In this document: positions 44,305 to 53,600 of the stretch, piece by piece
Position numbering within the stretch: position 1 is the first letter of the stretch
Layout of the letters: each line of letters begins with the position of its first letter
DNA from: G963677445 sp963678275
Lineage (GTDB): Bacteria > Bacteroidota > Ignavibacteria > Ignavibacteriales > Melioribacteraceae
Direction: 5' to 3'
DNA length: 64,000 nt
Assembly (NCBI GenBank): GCA_963678275.1
Contig: OY782765.1
Coordinates: 992,001 to 1,056,000, forward strand
Notes under the pieces: generated by a model
Databases searched by the model: none
Seen by the model: the letters and a program-made list of their open reading frames with translations, nothing else
Told to the model about the DNA's origin: nothing
Made by a program: the position numbers and the translations under genes

Positions 44305-44330
44305 AAAAAAAGCCCCGCTGAGCGGGGCTG
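44305..44330 (-). terminator. Rho-independent terminator after degP
   Basis: Minus strand AGCCCCGC, loop TCA, GCGGGGCT, then seven T. Eight G/C-rich stem pairs, 7 bases after the degP stop; it insulates aroC from the upstream operon. Confidence 0.9.
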
Positions 44331-44336
44331 AATTAT

Positions 44337-45845
44337 TTATTCAGGTATTTCAAGTCCTACAATCCGCGAACCTCCCCTGCCGTCAACAACCGAGAGGAGA
44401 ATAGCCTGTCCTTTATTTTCATCAATTATTTCGGAAAACCGGCTAACCGAAGAAATATCTATCCACTGCTTGTCGCTGTTTACCTTGTTAATTACAAAAC
44501 CTTTCACGAGCCTCGATTTTTGAGCGATACCGAAACTTTTAACATCAGTAATAAGAATACCATTATCAACATTAAATTTCTCAAGTTCTGTTGTGTTGAG
44601 ATCTTTAACCGTAAGTCCTATATTTTCGAAGTTCTCTTCCTTTAGATCAAGGTCGCGTTCTTTCTTTCCGTCATCTTTTGCTGACGTGGTTTCAACATTA
44701 CCTGAATCATCCTTCGATTTTAGAGTTACATACCTTTCGAGCTCTTCTCCATCCCTGTAAATTGTCAGTCTGACTTTATGTCCCGCTCTCTGGCGCGCAA
44801 CGTAGTTTTGAAGTTCATTTGTCTGGCGCACTTCTTTTTCATCGATTTTGAGAATGATATCACCGGCTTTTATATCACTGGCGGCCGCTGCGCCATCTTC
44901 CACAACATCCTGAACCATAACACCTGTCGGTTTATCTAGTCCGACCGCCCGAGCTGTCGCTGCGTCGACATCCGAGATAGAAACTCCGATATAACCTCTG
45001 CTCACTTTACCATTGGCTATAAGGTCCTCCGCGACCGTTTTGGCCAGATTAGCCGGAATCGCAAAACCGTACCCGATATATCTTGCCGAAACTCCATCAG
45101 TGGCAATGGCCGTGTTTATTCCAATCACCGCTCCGTGAAGATCAACGAGCGCTCCACCGCTGTTACCGGGGTTTATCGCCGCGTCGGTCTGAATAAAATA
45201 TTCAACTCCGTAACGGTCATTAATTATTTGCAGGCTTCTTCCTTTCGCGCTGATAATACCGGCGGTAACAGTTGAAGAAAGTGAAAGGGGGTTTCCTATA
45301 GCCATCACCCACTGACCTACCTTAATATTATCTGAATTGCCGAGAAATGCCGCGGGAAGATCGGTCTCATCTATTTTTATAACCGCCAAATCGGTCAATG
45401 GATCGGTCCCGATTACTGTCGCGCTGTATTCTCTTTTATCATAAAGAGCTACTTCAACCTGCTTCGCGTTCTCAACCACATGATTATTGGTAAGTATATA
45501 TCCATCCTCTGAAATCAGCACTCCGCTGCCGGCGCTCTGTTGTTCCCTCGGGATATCATCCCGGAAAGGGAAAAAGAATGGAAATTTATCGTGAAAATTA
45601 CTTTTTGTTTCGCTGACAACGCTGATTTGAACGATTGATGGAGTAACTTTTTCTGATACATTTACAAACGCGTTGTTAAAAGCCATCATATCCTGGGTGA
45701 GTGTCACTTCCGGAGCTGATTTTGCTCCAACCTGAACATCCGCGTAGTTTGGCCTTACCCATCCAAATCCTGTTACAAGCGCCATCCCGAATATTGCTCC
45801 TGTAAGCAAAAGTGTGAAAGCGCCAAGCAAATTTTTCCTTTTCAT
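44337..45845 (-). CDS. degP: DegP/HtrA-type periplasmic serine protease (Do family)
   Basis: A 502-residue envelope protease/chaperone that degrades misfolded periplasmic proteins. An N-terminal membrane/signal segment (about 8-29) is followed by the trypsin-like domain with the triad H122 (TNNHVVENA), D152 (DPLTDLAVIKI) and S229 (NPGNSGGALVD), and two PDZ domains (about 280-370 and 405-500). Between them is a Ser/Lys/Asp-rich linker. A GGAGGAAATATT precedes the ATG. It is the last gene of the pfkB-mtnA-recO-degP operon, 16 bases after recO. Expected regulation by envelope stress cannot be seen because it lacks its own promoter. Confidence 0.95.
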   Translation of the reverse strand: MKRKNLLGAFTLLLTGAIFGMALVTGFGWVRPNYADVQVGAKSAPEVTLTQDMMAFNNAFVNVSEKVTPSIVQISVVSETKSNFHDKFPFFFPFRDDIPREQQSAGSGVLISEDGYILTNNHVVENAKQVEVALYDKREYSATVIGTDPLTDLAVIKIDETDLPAAFLGNSDNIKVGQWVMAIGNPLSLSSTVTAGIISAKGRSLQIINDRYGVEYFIQTDAAINPGNSGGALVDLHGAVIGINTAIATDGVSARYIGYGFAIPANLAKTVAEDLIANGKVSRGYIGVSISDVDAATARAVGLDKPTGVMVQDVVEDGAAAASDIKAGDIILKIDEKEVRQTNELQNYVARQRAGHKVRLTIYRDGEELERYVTLKSKDDSGNVETTSAKDDGKKERDLDLKEENFENIGLTVKDLNTTELEKFNVDNGILITDVKSFGIAQKSRLVKGFVINKVNSDKQWIDISSVSRFSEIIDENKGQAILLSVVDGRGGSRIVGLEIPE

Positions 45846-45861
45846 AATATTTCCTCCGAAA

Positions 45862-46596
45862 TTAAAATATCTTAATCGATCTTATACCTTTGAAACTTTC
45901 TATATGATATTTTAAATATTTTTCAAAAAAGTTTATAAGAGTTTTTATATCATCATTCTGTACAGAGGTGATGTTATCTTTTCTGCTTAGACACAAAAAC
46001 AAATCATAAAGTTCCGGTCGGAAACTAAAAAATGACACAGTCTCGCTTTTACACTCATTACAGATAATTCCCGAGTCATAATTAATGCTGACAGCCTTTC
46101 CGTCAGGCATCTTTTTACCACATATATGACAGTTTCCGGTTTGCAGATCGTAGCCGGCCTCCTTTATAAAAAAGCGGAGAAATTTCAGAAAAAGAACGCC
46201 GGCATTTTGATTCATCTCATTAAGAACATTATAATATCTTTCCAATCCTCTGAAAAGCATCGGATGCTCCTCATTTTCAGGTATAAGTTCAAATACCAGT
46301 TCCGCGGCTCCCGAGGCATACTTTAATGCTTCCAGGTTTTCCCTTATGACATAGTGATGTTTTATAAGGGTCATATCTGAAATAACATACATTTCCCGGT
46401 TTTCACGGTAATAATATATTGTTTCGACAACATTAAATAATTCAGTCGAAGCGCTGTTGCCTTTTCTTTTCTTTGCCCCCTTGAAAATACCCCTGTATTT
46501 TCCACGGTTTTCACCAAAGAATGTAATTATCAGACTCGAATCACTATAAGGCACAGTCCTGATAATAATAGACTTTTCTTTTATTATCTCAGCCAT
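45862..46596 (-). CDS. recO: DNA repair protein RecO
   Basis: A 244-residue recombination mediator that loads RecA on gapped DNA with RecF/RecR. The N-terminal OB fold starts IIIRTVPYSDSSLIITFFGENRGKYRGIFKGAKKRKG. The C-terminal half has four cysteines in CHICGKKMPDGKAVSINYDS and IICNECK, the zinc-binding site of RecO. It overlaps the mtnA stop by eight bases and is 16 bases from degP. Confidence 0.92.
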   Translation of the reverse strand: MAEIIKEKSIIIRTVPYSDSSLIITFFGENRGKYRGIFKGAKKRKGNSASTELFNVVETIYYYRENREMYVISDMTLIKHHYVIRENLEALKYASGAAELVFELIPENEEHPMLFRGLERYYNVLNEMNQNAGVLFLKFLRFFIKEAGYDLQTGNCHICGKKMPDGKAVSINYDSGIICNECKSETVSFFSFRPELYDLFLCLSRKDNITSVQNDDIKTLINFFEKYLKYHIESFKGIRSIKIF

Positions 46597-47602
46597 TAAA
46601 ATTATAGGGAGGACCGAAAAGTCCTTCCTCGGTAATTATACCATTAATTAATTTAGCCGGAGTTACATCAAAAGCGGGAGAAACTACTGAATATTCTTTT
46701 TTTGAAACCTGGGCGTCACCAAAAAACAGAACTTCATCCGGGCTTCTTTCCTCAATTTTAATTTTGTCGCCTGAGTCACAGCCTTTATCAATGGTTGAAG
46801 TCGGGGCCGCGATGTAGAAAGGTATATTGTGATAATCACATAAAACCGCCAGATTATAAGTTCCTATTTTATTGGCCGAATCACCATTCGCGGCTATCCT
46901 GTCAGCGCCGGTAATTACCAGGTCCACCTTTCCGTTCTGCATTAAATATGCCGCTGTGGAATCGGTATTGATCGCGAACGGGATGCCTGCTTTCTCCAGT
47001 TCAAATGCGGTCAGTCTCGAACCCTGAAGCAGCGGTCTGGTTTCATCAGCATGAACAAATGAAACAAATCCCTTGCGGAACGCGTGCAGAATTACCGCGA
47101 AAGCCGTTCCCTCGCCGCCGGTGGCAAGCTGACCGGTATTGCAGTGAGTAAGAACTCTTGATGGTTTGTCAAATATTTTTAATCCATGCCTCCCCATCGC
47201 GGCGCATTTCATTACATCATCCTGGTGAATTCCTTTAGCCTTGTGAAGAAGAGTTTCAAAAATATCATCATTTTCCTTAAGGCCTTCGAATTCATCTTTC
47301 ATTTTATTCAGCGCCCAGAAAAGATTCACCGCCGTTGGCCTTGTTGAGGCAAGCCGGTTGTATACTTTCTCAAAATGAGAACTGGTTTCGCCTGTAAATC
47401 CCTTGAAAGAAAGTGCGAGAGCGTAAGCGGCGGTAACTCCTATTGCCGGAGCCCCGCGCACTTCAAGTTTTTCTATCGCTTCGGAAATTCTTTCATAATT
47501 ATCAGTGATTATATACTCCTCTTTCAGCGGGAGTTTTGTCTGATCCAGCAACACCAGGTTATCATCTTTTATACTGATAGTATCAAAGTTTGTTGTCTTC
47601 AA
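46589..47602 (-). CDS. mtnA: S-methyl-5-thioribose-1-phosphate isomerase
   Basis: A 337-residue enzyme of methionine salvage that isomerises MTR-1-P to MTRu-1-P. Motifs: VRGAPAIGVTAAYALAL, LTHCNTGQLATGGEGTA with the catalytic Cys, DETRPLLQGSRLTAFEL, and VDLVITGADRIAANGDSANKIGTYNLA with the catalytic Asp. No ATG exists near the start: the frame opens at TTG 47611, but GGAGG is only one or two bases away; TTG at 47602 has it at 10 bases and is preferred. It overlaps the sugar-kinase gene, whose product may be a paralogue of methylthioribose/adenosine kinases. No other methionine-salvage gene is present. Confidence 0.93.
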   Translation of the reverse strand: MKTTNFDTISIKDDNLVLLDQTKLPLKEEYIITDNYERISEAIEKLEVRGAPAIGVTAAYALALSFKGFTGETSSHFEKVYNRLASTRPTAVNLFWALNKMKDEFEGLKENDDIFETLLHKAKGIHQDDVMKCAAMGRHGLKIFDKPSRVLTHCNTGQLATGGEGTAFAVILHAFRKGFVSFVHADETRPLLQGSRLTAFELEKAGIPFAINTDSTAAYLMQNGKVDLVITGADRIAANGDSANKIGTYNLAVLCDYHNIPFYIAAPTSTIDKGCDSGDKIKIEERSPDEVLFFGDAQVSKKEYSVVSPAFDVTPAKLINGIITEEGLFGPPYNFNG

Positions 47603-48503
47603 AAAGGGCAAGCCTCCTGAAATCTGAAAAGCGTTGATTTATTTTATCTTTATCAAGACCTTCTATCGCTTTTGTGCTGAACTGCTCCACACAAAACGAA
47701 CCCATAACACTGCCATAAGCGACAGCTTTTTTCATATTTTCAAATGACAGGTCTTTTGTTTTGTGAAGATATCCTGTAAATCCTCCCGCGAAAGTATCGC
47801 CCGCGCCGGTCGGGTCATATAAGCTGGAAAGAGGGAATGCCGGGGCTGAAAAAACCTTTCCTTCACTGAATAACATAGCGCCATGTTCACCTTTTTTGAT
47901 TATCAGGTGCTCCGGTCCCGATTTTAAAATCCATTCCGCCGCTTTGATAAGATTGCTTTCTTCGGCCAGCATTTTTGCTTCGGAATCGTTAATCACAAGA
48001 ATATTTATTCTTTTCATAACTTCAAGCAATTCTTTCTTACGGATATTTATCCAAAGATTCATGGAATCACATACCACAAATTCGGGATTATTCATCTGAT
48101 CAAGAACATTGAGCTGCAGGACAGGATCAATATTGCCCAGCAGTACATATTCCGAATTTCTGAGCGACTCCGGTATAACCGGGTTAAAATGTTCAAATAC
48201 ATTCAAATGAGTATATAAAGTATCCCGCTCATTAAAATTATCATGATATCTGCCTCCCCAGCGGAAAGTTTTTCCCCCTTCAATTGTCTGCATTCCCTGA
48301 AGATCAATTTTATAATCTTCGAGCAGTTTTATATGCTCTTTGGGAAAATCCTCACCTATTACACCGACAATATGAATCGGAGAGGTAAAATAACTGGCAG
48401 TAATACTAATATAGGTGGTAGAGCCACCCAGCGCGTCTGTAACCTTATCAAACGGTGTTTCAATATCATCAAGGGCAAGAGAGCCCACAATAAGTAAACC
48501 CAA
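47583..48503 (-). CDS. PfkB/ribokinase family carbohydrate or nucleoside kinase
   Basis: A 306-residue PfkB-fold kinase with N-terminal LIVGSLALDDIETPF, GGSTTYISITASYF, and the C-terminal ATP/anion-hole motif LYDPTGAGDTFAGGFTGYL (around residue 220-240) with the catalytic Asp. The frame is open 27 codons upstream, but the TTG at 48503 has AGGAG six bases before it and matches the usual family start, so I chose it. It is the first gene of an operon with mtnA. Given that partner, a role in adenosine or methylthioribose-linked salvage is possible, but substrate is not readable. Confidence 0.87.
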   Translation of the reverse strand: MGLLIVGSLALDDIETPFDKVTDALGGSTTYISITASYFTSPIHIVGVIGEDFPKEHIKLLEDYKIDLQGMQTIEGGKTFRWGGRYHDNFNERDTLYTHLNVFEHFNPVIPESLRNSEYVLLGNIDPVLQLNVLDQMNNPEFVVCDSMNLWINIRKKELLEVMKRINILVINDSEAKMLAEESNLIKAAEWILKSGPEHLIIKKGEHGAMLFSEGKVFSAPAFPLSSLYDPTGAGDTFAGGFTGYLHKTKDLSFENMKKAVAYGSVMGSFCVEQFSTKAIEGLDKDKINQRFSDFRRLALFEDNKL

Positions 48504-49351
48504 AATATTCTCCTGTAAATAAATAATTAATATTTCATTATCGAATTTATTCCAATTATTTTTAAAAATCATAATCGTAATCATAATCTGGCGGAGCCAG
48601 AAAAAACAAAGTTATCGAGTTACTCGAAGTAAGTCCTCCCCCATCTCCAAATTAAGACACTTTGAATCCACCCCCTCCGAAGGGGGATATTTATCGACAA
48701 TCCGAGCAATCAGCATGTCCTTCGCCGGAGATAATGGCACTAAGATAGAGCATAAATATAGTATTTATAGTGTTTTCCTGGTATTCCGACCCCACCCTTG
48801 CCAGAGGCATCCCTTTGGGAAAATCCATCCCCTTAGTAAGGGGAGGGATTTTCAAAGCCCCTCTCCTTGATAAGGAGAGGGGTTGGGGTGAGGTTGTAAA
48901 GAATTTAATAACAATAGGTTAGCCAATTATCGTTAGCATTCTATTTAATTAATATTAAAAATACATTCCACAAGAATTATTGATGTTGGGGAATAACTAT
49001 TTTCGTACAATATTCCTTTCGTTTTACAAAGTTAGTGCCATCACCGCCGGAGGGGATGGTCCGCTGCGGCGGATAAAAATGACGCATTACAAATTGGCTT
49101 TCCCAGAAATATTTTTATGAATCGAATCTGCTTTGTAGAAGCAGCATTATTGTAGCAAAGAACAAAAATACAGTAAGATCCCTATAGGGGATCAACAGAG
49201 CTATGCTAAGAAAAACTACAACCCGAATTGTTGCCAAAAATTTTACCTTTTTGCGTAGAATTTAACTTCTTACGGAATAATCCGGTTGAGCCTTAATAAA
49301 AAAGGAAACCGATCAACACAAGATCCTGCTGCTCTTTACCAGATTTCTCAA
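48504..49351. repeat. Gene-free region with palindromic and dispersed repeats
   Basis: No gene. It contains CTGGC-GGA-GCCAG (48588-48600), the TCCTCCCCC...CACTTTGAATCCACC relic (about 48625-48690), a perfect 11-base-stem palindrome CCCCTCTCCTT (48858-48868), GAT, AAGGAGAGGGG (48872-48882) followed by TTGGGGTGAGG, and the TTGCGTAGAATTTRAC element at 49244-49282. The right part is otherwise AT-rich. Confidence 0.7.
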
Positions 49352-49843
49352 TCAATATTTCAAAGTATCGTTTTTCTTTTTTGACTGCTCTGCAATCTCA
49401 ACTTTATAGGCTTTCATCTTTTCGGCAATTTCCGCATCTGCCACGCCGATAATCTGAACGGCAAGCAACGCGGCATTTTTCGCTCCGTTAACTCCGACTG
49501 TCGCGACCGGAACACCGGGAGGCATCTGTACTATAGAAAGCAGCGAGTCCATTCCTTCAAGCGCTTTACCTTTTACAGGCACTCCGATAACCGGCAGATG
49601 TGTATGCGCGGCCGTAACACCGGGAAGATGCGCCGCTCCTCCCGCTCCGGCAATAATTACCATCATACCTTTTTCGGCGGCTCCTTTCGCCCATTCGGCA
49701 AGCAGGTCCGGGGTCCGATGTGCCGAGATAACTTTCACCTCAAACGGAATTTCAAATTTCCTGCAAATATCCACAGCTCCCTGCATTACGGGCATGTCGG
49801 AATCGCTTCCCATTATAATTCCAATCAATGTTTTATCTGTCAT
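49352..49843 (-). CDS. purE: N5-carboxyaminoimidazole ribonucleotide mutase (PurE)
   Basis: A 163-residue class I PurE that converts N5-CAIR to CAIR in purine synthesis. Motifs: IIMGSDSDMPVM near the N-terminus, KVISAHRTPDLLAEWA, IIAGAGGAAHLPGVTAAHT, and QMPPGVPVATVGVNGAKNAALLA. Length is right. purK is not adjacent. The gene follows the DUF2807 lipoprotein gene by 24 bases on the same strand, an unusual companion. Confidence 0.95.
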   Translation of the reverse strand: MTDKTLIGIIMGSDSDMPVMQGAVDICRKFEIPFEVKVISAHRTPDLLAEWAKGAAEKGMMVIIAGAGGAAHLPGVTAAHTHLPVIGVPVKGKALEGMDSLLSIVQMPPGVPVATVGVNGAKNAALLAVQIIGVADAEIAEKMKAYKVEIAEQSKKKNDTLKY

Positions 49844-49867
49844 ATTTCACCAATATTTTATTTGAAT

Positions 49868-50518
49868 TTATTTTCGCTCAATTTTGCCAACCCCTGATAT
49901 ATCGGTGTCGACATCCGCAGGGTCGCCATAATAATCAAGATTGCCCACTCCGGCAACTTCAGCTTTCAGGGATTCATCAGCGTAGACAACAGCATTGCAG
50001 GCTCCGGCAAGTTCTGCTCTCACATGATCACATATCAGCTCTTTAGAATTTACATTTCCCGCGCCGGCCATACTCAGTGTAAATTTCTCTGCCTTACCGC
50101 TCAAATCGGCATTGGCCGCTCCCGCCAGATCAAGAGTAAAATGATCGCAGTCAATGTTGATGACATCAAGATTGCTCGAACCTGCAATTTCAATATCTGT
50201 AAGTTCTTCAGTATATATTCTCAGCTCAATTTCCCTTCGTGGATTTAAGTCTTTCTTGCTATCTATCTTTAACGTATTTCCCATAACCCTGGTTCTGATA
50301 AGTTTGAGAAGATTTTCTTCAGCTTCTATTTCAATTGAACTTCCCTCACCGATCACTATTTTTACCGTATAACCGCCGGAGATTTCAATTTTATCAAAAC
50401 TTTCCAGTTCTCTTGTTTCACCAATGTACTCCCCTTTTCCTTTTACTCCTCCCACCTTACATGCCGTAAGCGCCACGGTGAATAACAATAGAGAAAGAAT
50501 TAATATTTTCTTTTTCAT
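49868..50518 (-). CDS. Head GIN domain (DUF2807) lipoprotein
   Basis: A 216-residue exported protein with lipobox LTAC (C20). The mature part is a right-handed beta-solenoid-like DUF2807 domain with short repeats such as NIDCDHFTLDLAGAANADLSG and KFTLSMAGAGNVNSKEL, in which G/A-x-N recur every ~20 residues. This domain is frequent in Bacteroidetes; function unknown, probably envelope-associated. AGGAGG lies 7 bases before the ATG. Confidence 0.88.
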   Translation of the reverse strand: MKKKILILSLLLFTVALTACKVGGVKGKGEYIGETRELESFDKIEISGGYTVKIVIGEGSSIEIEAEENLLKLIRTRVMGNTLKIDSKKDLNPRREIELRIYTEELTDIEIAGSSNLDVINIDCDHFTLDLAGAANADLSGKAEKFTLSMAGAGNVNSKELICDHVRAELAGACNAVVYADESLKAEVAGVGNLDYYGDPADVDTDISGVGKIERK

Positions 50519-50634
50519 GTAAACCTCCTGAGTTAATATTATTTTCCGGTCATAACATTTATAAAAAATAGTAATAAAAGCGCATATTTTTTATATTTTA
50601 AAGATACATAAATTAAGAGATAACGGGAAATATT

Positions 50635-53600
50635 TTGAACACCGCAGAATTGAATAAAATGCAGGCCGAAGCGTACGAACATTTATGGCATGGCAGATAC
50701 CGGCTTGCCCTTGCCGCAGCGGAAAAATTATTTAAAGCCCGGCCTGAAAGCTCCGAAGCCGCTTCACTTCTTGCCTGGGCGCTTCTGGAAAACGGGCATC
50801 CGGCAAAAGCTCTCGATTTTGCCAATCTTGCCGTTGAGTTAAAAGGAGATCCTGTTAAAGCTCAGCTTTTCCGCGGTTATATTCTTATGCGAATGAGTAT
50901 TTTTGAGGGAGCTGTCTCAGATATTGATCAGACCTTCGATAAACAAAAAGAAATTCTTGCCTGGACTTATCTCAATAAAGCCAGGGCACTGGCCGGAATG
51001 GGAAAATATGAAGAAGCATATAAAAATATGGAAGTGGCGCTCCAGATAAATAAAGGAAAACATGCCGAATGGGATGAATGCCGCGAAAGATTTATGTTTG
51101 CCAGGGATATTTCGAGGGGGAAAGTCAGCCTCAGCAAACAGAATATTATAGACCTTGTTAAAGAAGGATTCCGCGCAATAAAAGCCAAAGACGCCTGGTT
51201 TGCTCTGCTCGTTTCAAGAATGGTGGTTCAAAATCCGAAATTCCGTAAGATCAGTCCCGACGCTCACCTGCTCGAACTTGAAGCTCTTTATAACATGTTC
51301 CAGTTTCGTCCCGCGCTTGAGAAAGCAGAAAAACTTGAAAAACATTTCGCGAAAGATGAAAAATTTATCCGGATTTATAACAAACTTAAACAAAACAGCC
51401 AGCCTGAAGAAAATGAAGATGTTCCCGAAGAACAGCCGGAAATAAAAATAATTGAGCCCGGGGAAATAACACCTGAAGAAGAATCTGAGTCCAGATGTGA
51501 TGAAAAATTCTTTAAAACAAAAAATGCCGATGTCTTTTCGGCAAAAGTTTTTGATGTTATAGAAGACAAATCGACTGGCAAAAGAAAATATTATGACCAG
51601 TTTGATATCAGAAAAATTCATCATATCGGGATTGAGGTTATTTTTGATAATCCCTGGTTTGAATCTGAAACGAAAGAATTATCCGGTAAGGTGATCTGGT
51701 ATTTAAATGGAAGAAAAATAGGAGATTCCGATTTCCCCATTACTCTCCGTCTCGGGTGGGACGCGATTATATTTGCCCAGACCTGGGGATCAGACATGGG
51801 AGGGTTCTGGAGAAAAGGTCAGGCTATGGCAGAAGTATTCATCGCTGATGAGATGGTCGCGAAAAAGTGGTTCCTGATCGGGGATGAAACAATACTTCAG
51901 AAAACCAAAGCGCCTGAAGATACTATGATAGATGAACCTGATGAAAAGGAAGAAAGCGGTTCATCGGGTGAAAAAGAAGAGAAAGAGGAAAAAGGTGATT
52001 TTCAGATTCATGAGGCGGATGAGGAAAAATCTCTGGAAGAACTTGTGGAGGAACTTGACCAGTTTACCGGTCTTGAAACAATTAAAACCTCGGTACGCGA
52101 TTTTATTGATTATCTGAGTTTTATTAAGGAAAGAAAAAAACTGGGACTTAAAGCTGATGAAAATGTATCGGTGAACGCTGTTTTCCTCGGCAATCCCGGA
52201 ACGGGTAAAACCACAATCGCGAGAATTATCGGCGGAATATTCAAGGCAATGGGATTGCTTCCCAAAGGACATGTTGTCGAGGTTGACCGAAGTAATATCG
52301 TCGGACAATATGTGGGTGAAACAGCGCAGAAAACCACCAAGGCGATAAAAGCTGCCATGGGCGGCGTTCTTTTTGTTGATGAGGCTTATACACTTGTAAA
52401 AAAAGGGGGAAGCGGTCAGGATTTTGGCCAGGAGGCGATAGATACACTCCTGAAACAGATGGAAGATAAAAAAGGTGAATTTACCGTTATCGCGGCCGGT
52501 TATCCTGATGAAATGAATGACTTCCTGGAATCTAATCCCGGAATGAAATCAAGGTTCACACAATTTTTTACTTTCGAGGATTACAACCCGGATGAATTAT
52601 TTGAAATTTATACAATGATGCTCACAAAAGAGGAATATATTCTCACCGAAGAAGCGGGCGAGCTGATAAAGAAAGAGTATATTAATCTCTACCGCGCTCG
52701 TGATAAATCTTTCGGCAATGCCCGTCTTGTAAGAAAATTTTTCGAAGATACAAAAGTACAGCTAAGCAAAAGATACCTCAGGCTGCCTGAAGAGGAAAGA
52801 AGCCGTGAAGCGATAACCACAATATTACCAGAAGACATTCTCGCGTTCCTCTCCCCCGATTCCAAAGAAGATGTACGGCTGCCGATAAATGAGGAGTCTC
52901 TCGCCGAGGCAATGGCCGATCTGGAAAAACTCACCGGACTCCGTTCAGTCATTGAGGAAGTAAACAACATGATAAAACTTGCTCGTTATTACCTGGAACA
53001 GGGTGAGGATATCAAGGATAAATTCAGCTCCCATGTAATGTTTCTCGGAAACCCGGGAACGGGAAAAACCACAGTGGCGAGAATATTCGGGAAAATTTAT
53101 TCGGCGCTTGGAATACTTCCGCGGGGACACCTGGTTGAAACAGACCGCCAGGGACTCGTATCCGGTTACGTAGGGCAAACCACAGAAAAAACCACTGAAA
53201 TGATCGATAAATCTATCGGCGGCACTCTCTTTATTGATGAAGCATACGCCCTGATTAAAAAAGAAGGTGGCGGAAATGATTTCGGAAAAGAGGCTGTCGA
53301 TACTCTCCTTAAAAGAATGGAGGATGACCGGGGTAAGTTTATTGTTATTGCCGCGGGATATACACAGGAAATGCAGGATTTCCTAAAGAGCAATCCGGGA
53401 CTGCAGTCGCGTTTCACAAAAACTTTTACTTTTGAGGATTATACCCCTGATGAGCTAATTGAAATCACACACAGAATAGCTAAATCGAAAAAACTTGTCG
53501 TTGATGAGGATGCCGAAAAAGGATTGCTGAAACATTTTAATGAAATCTACCGCGCCCGTGATAAAAATTTCGGCAACGCCCGTATCGTTCGCAATGTAAT

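Noticed and set aside
46589..48503. A SAM riboswitch or similar control before the methionine-salvage genes
   Set aside because: The leader is short and no conserved riboswitch core or anti-terminator could be recognised.
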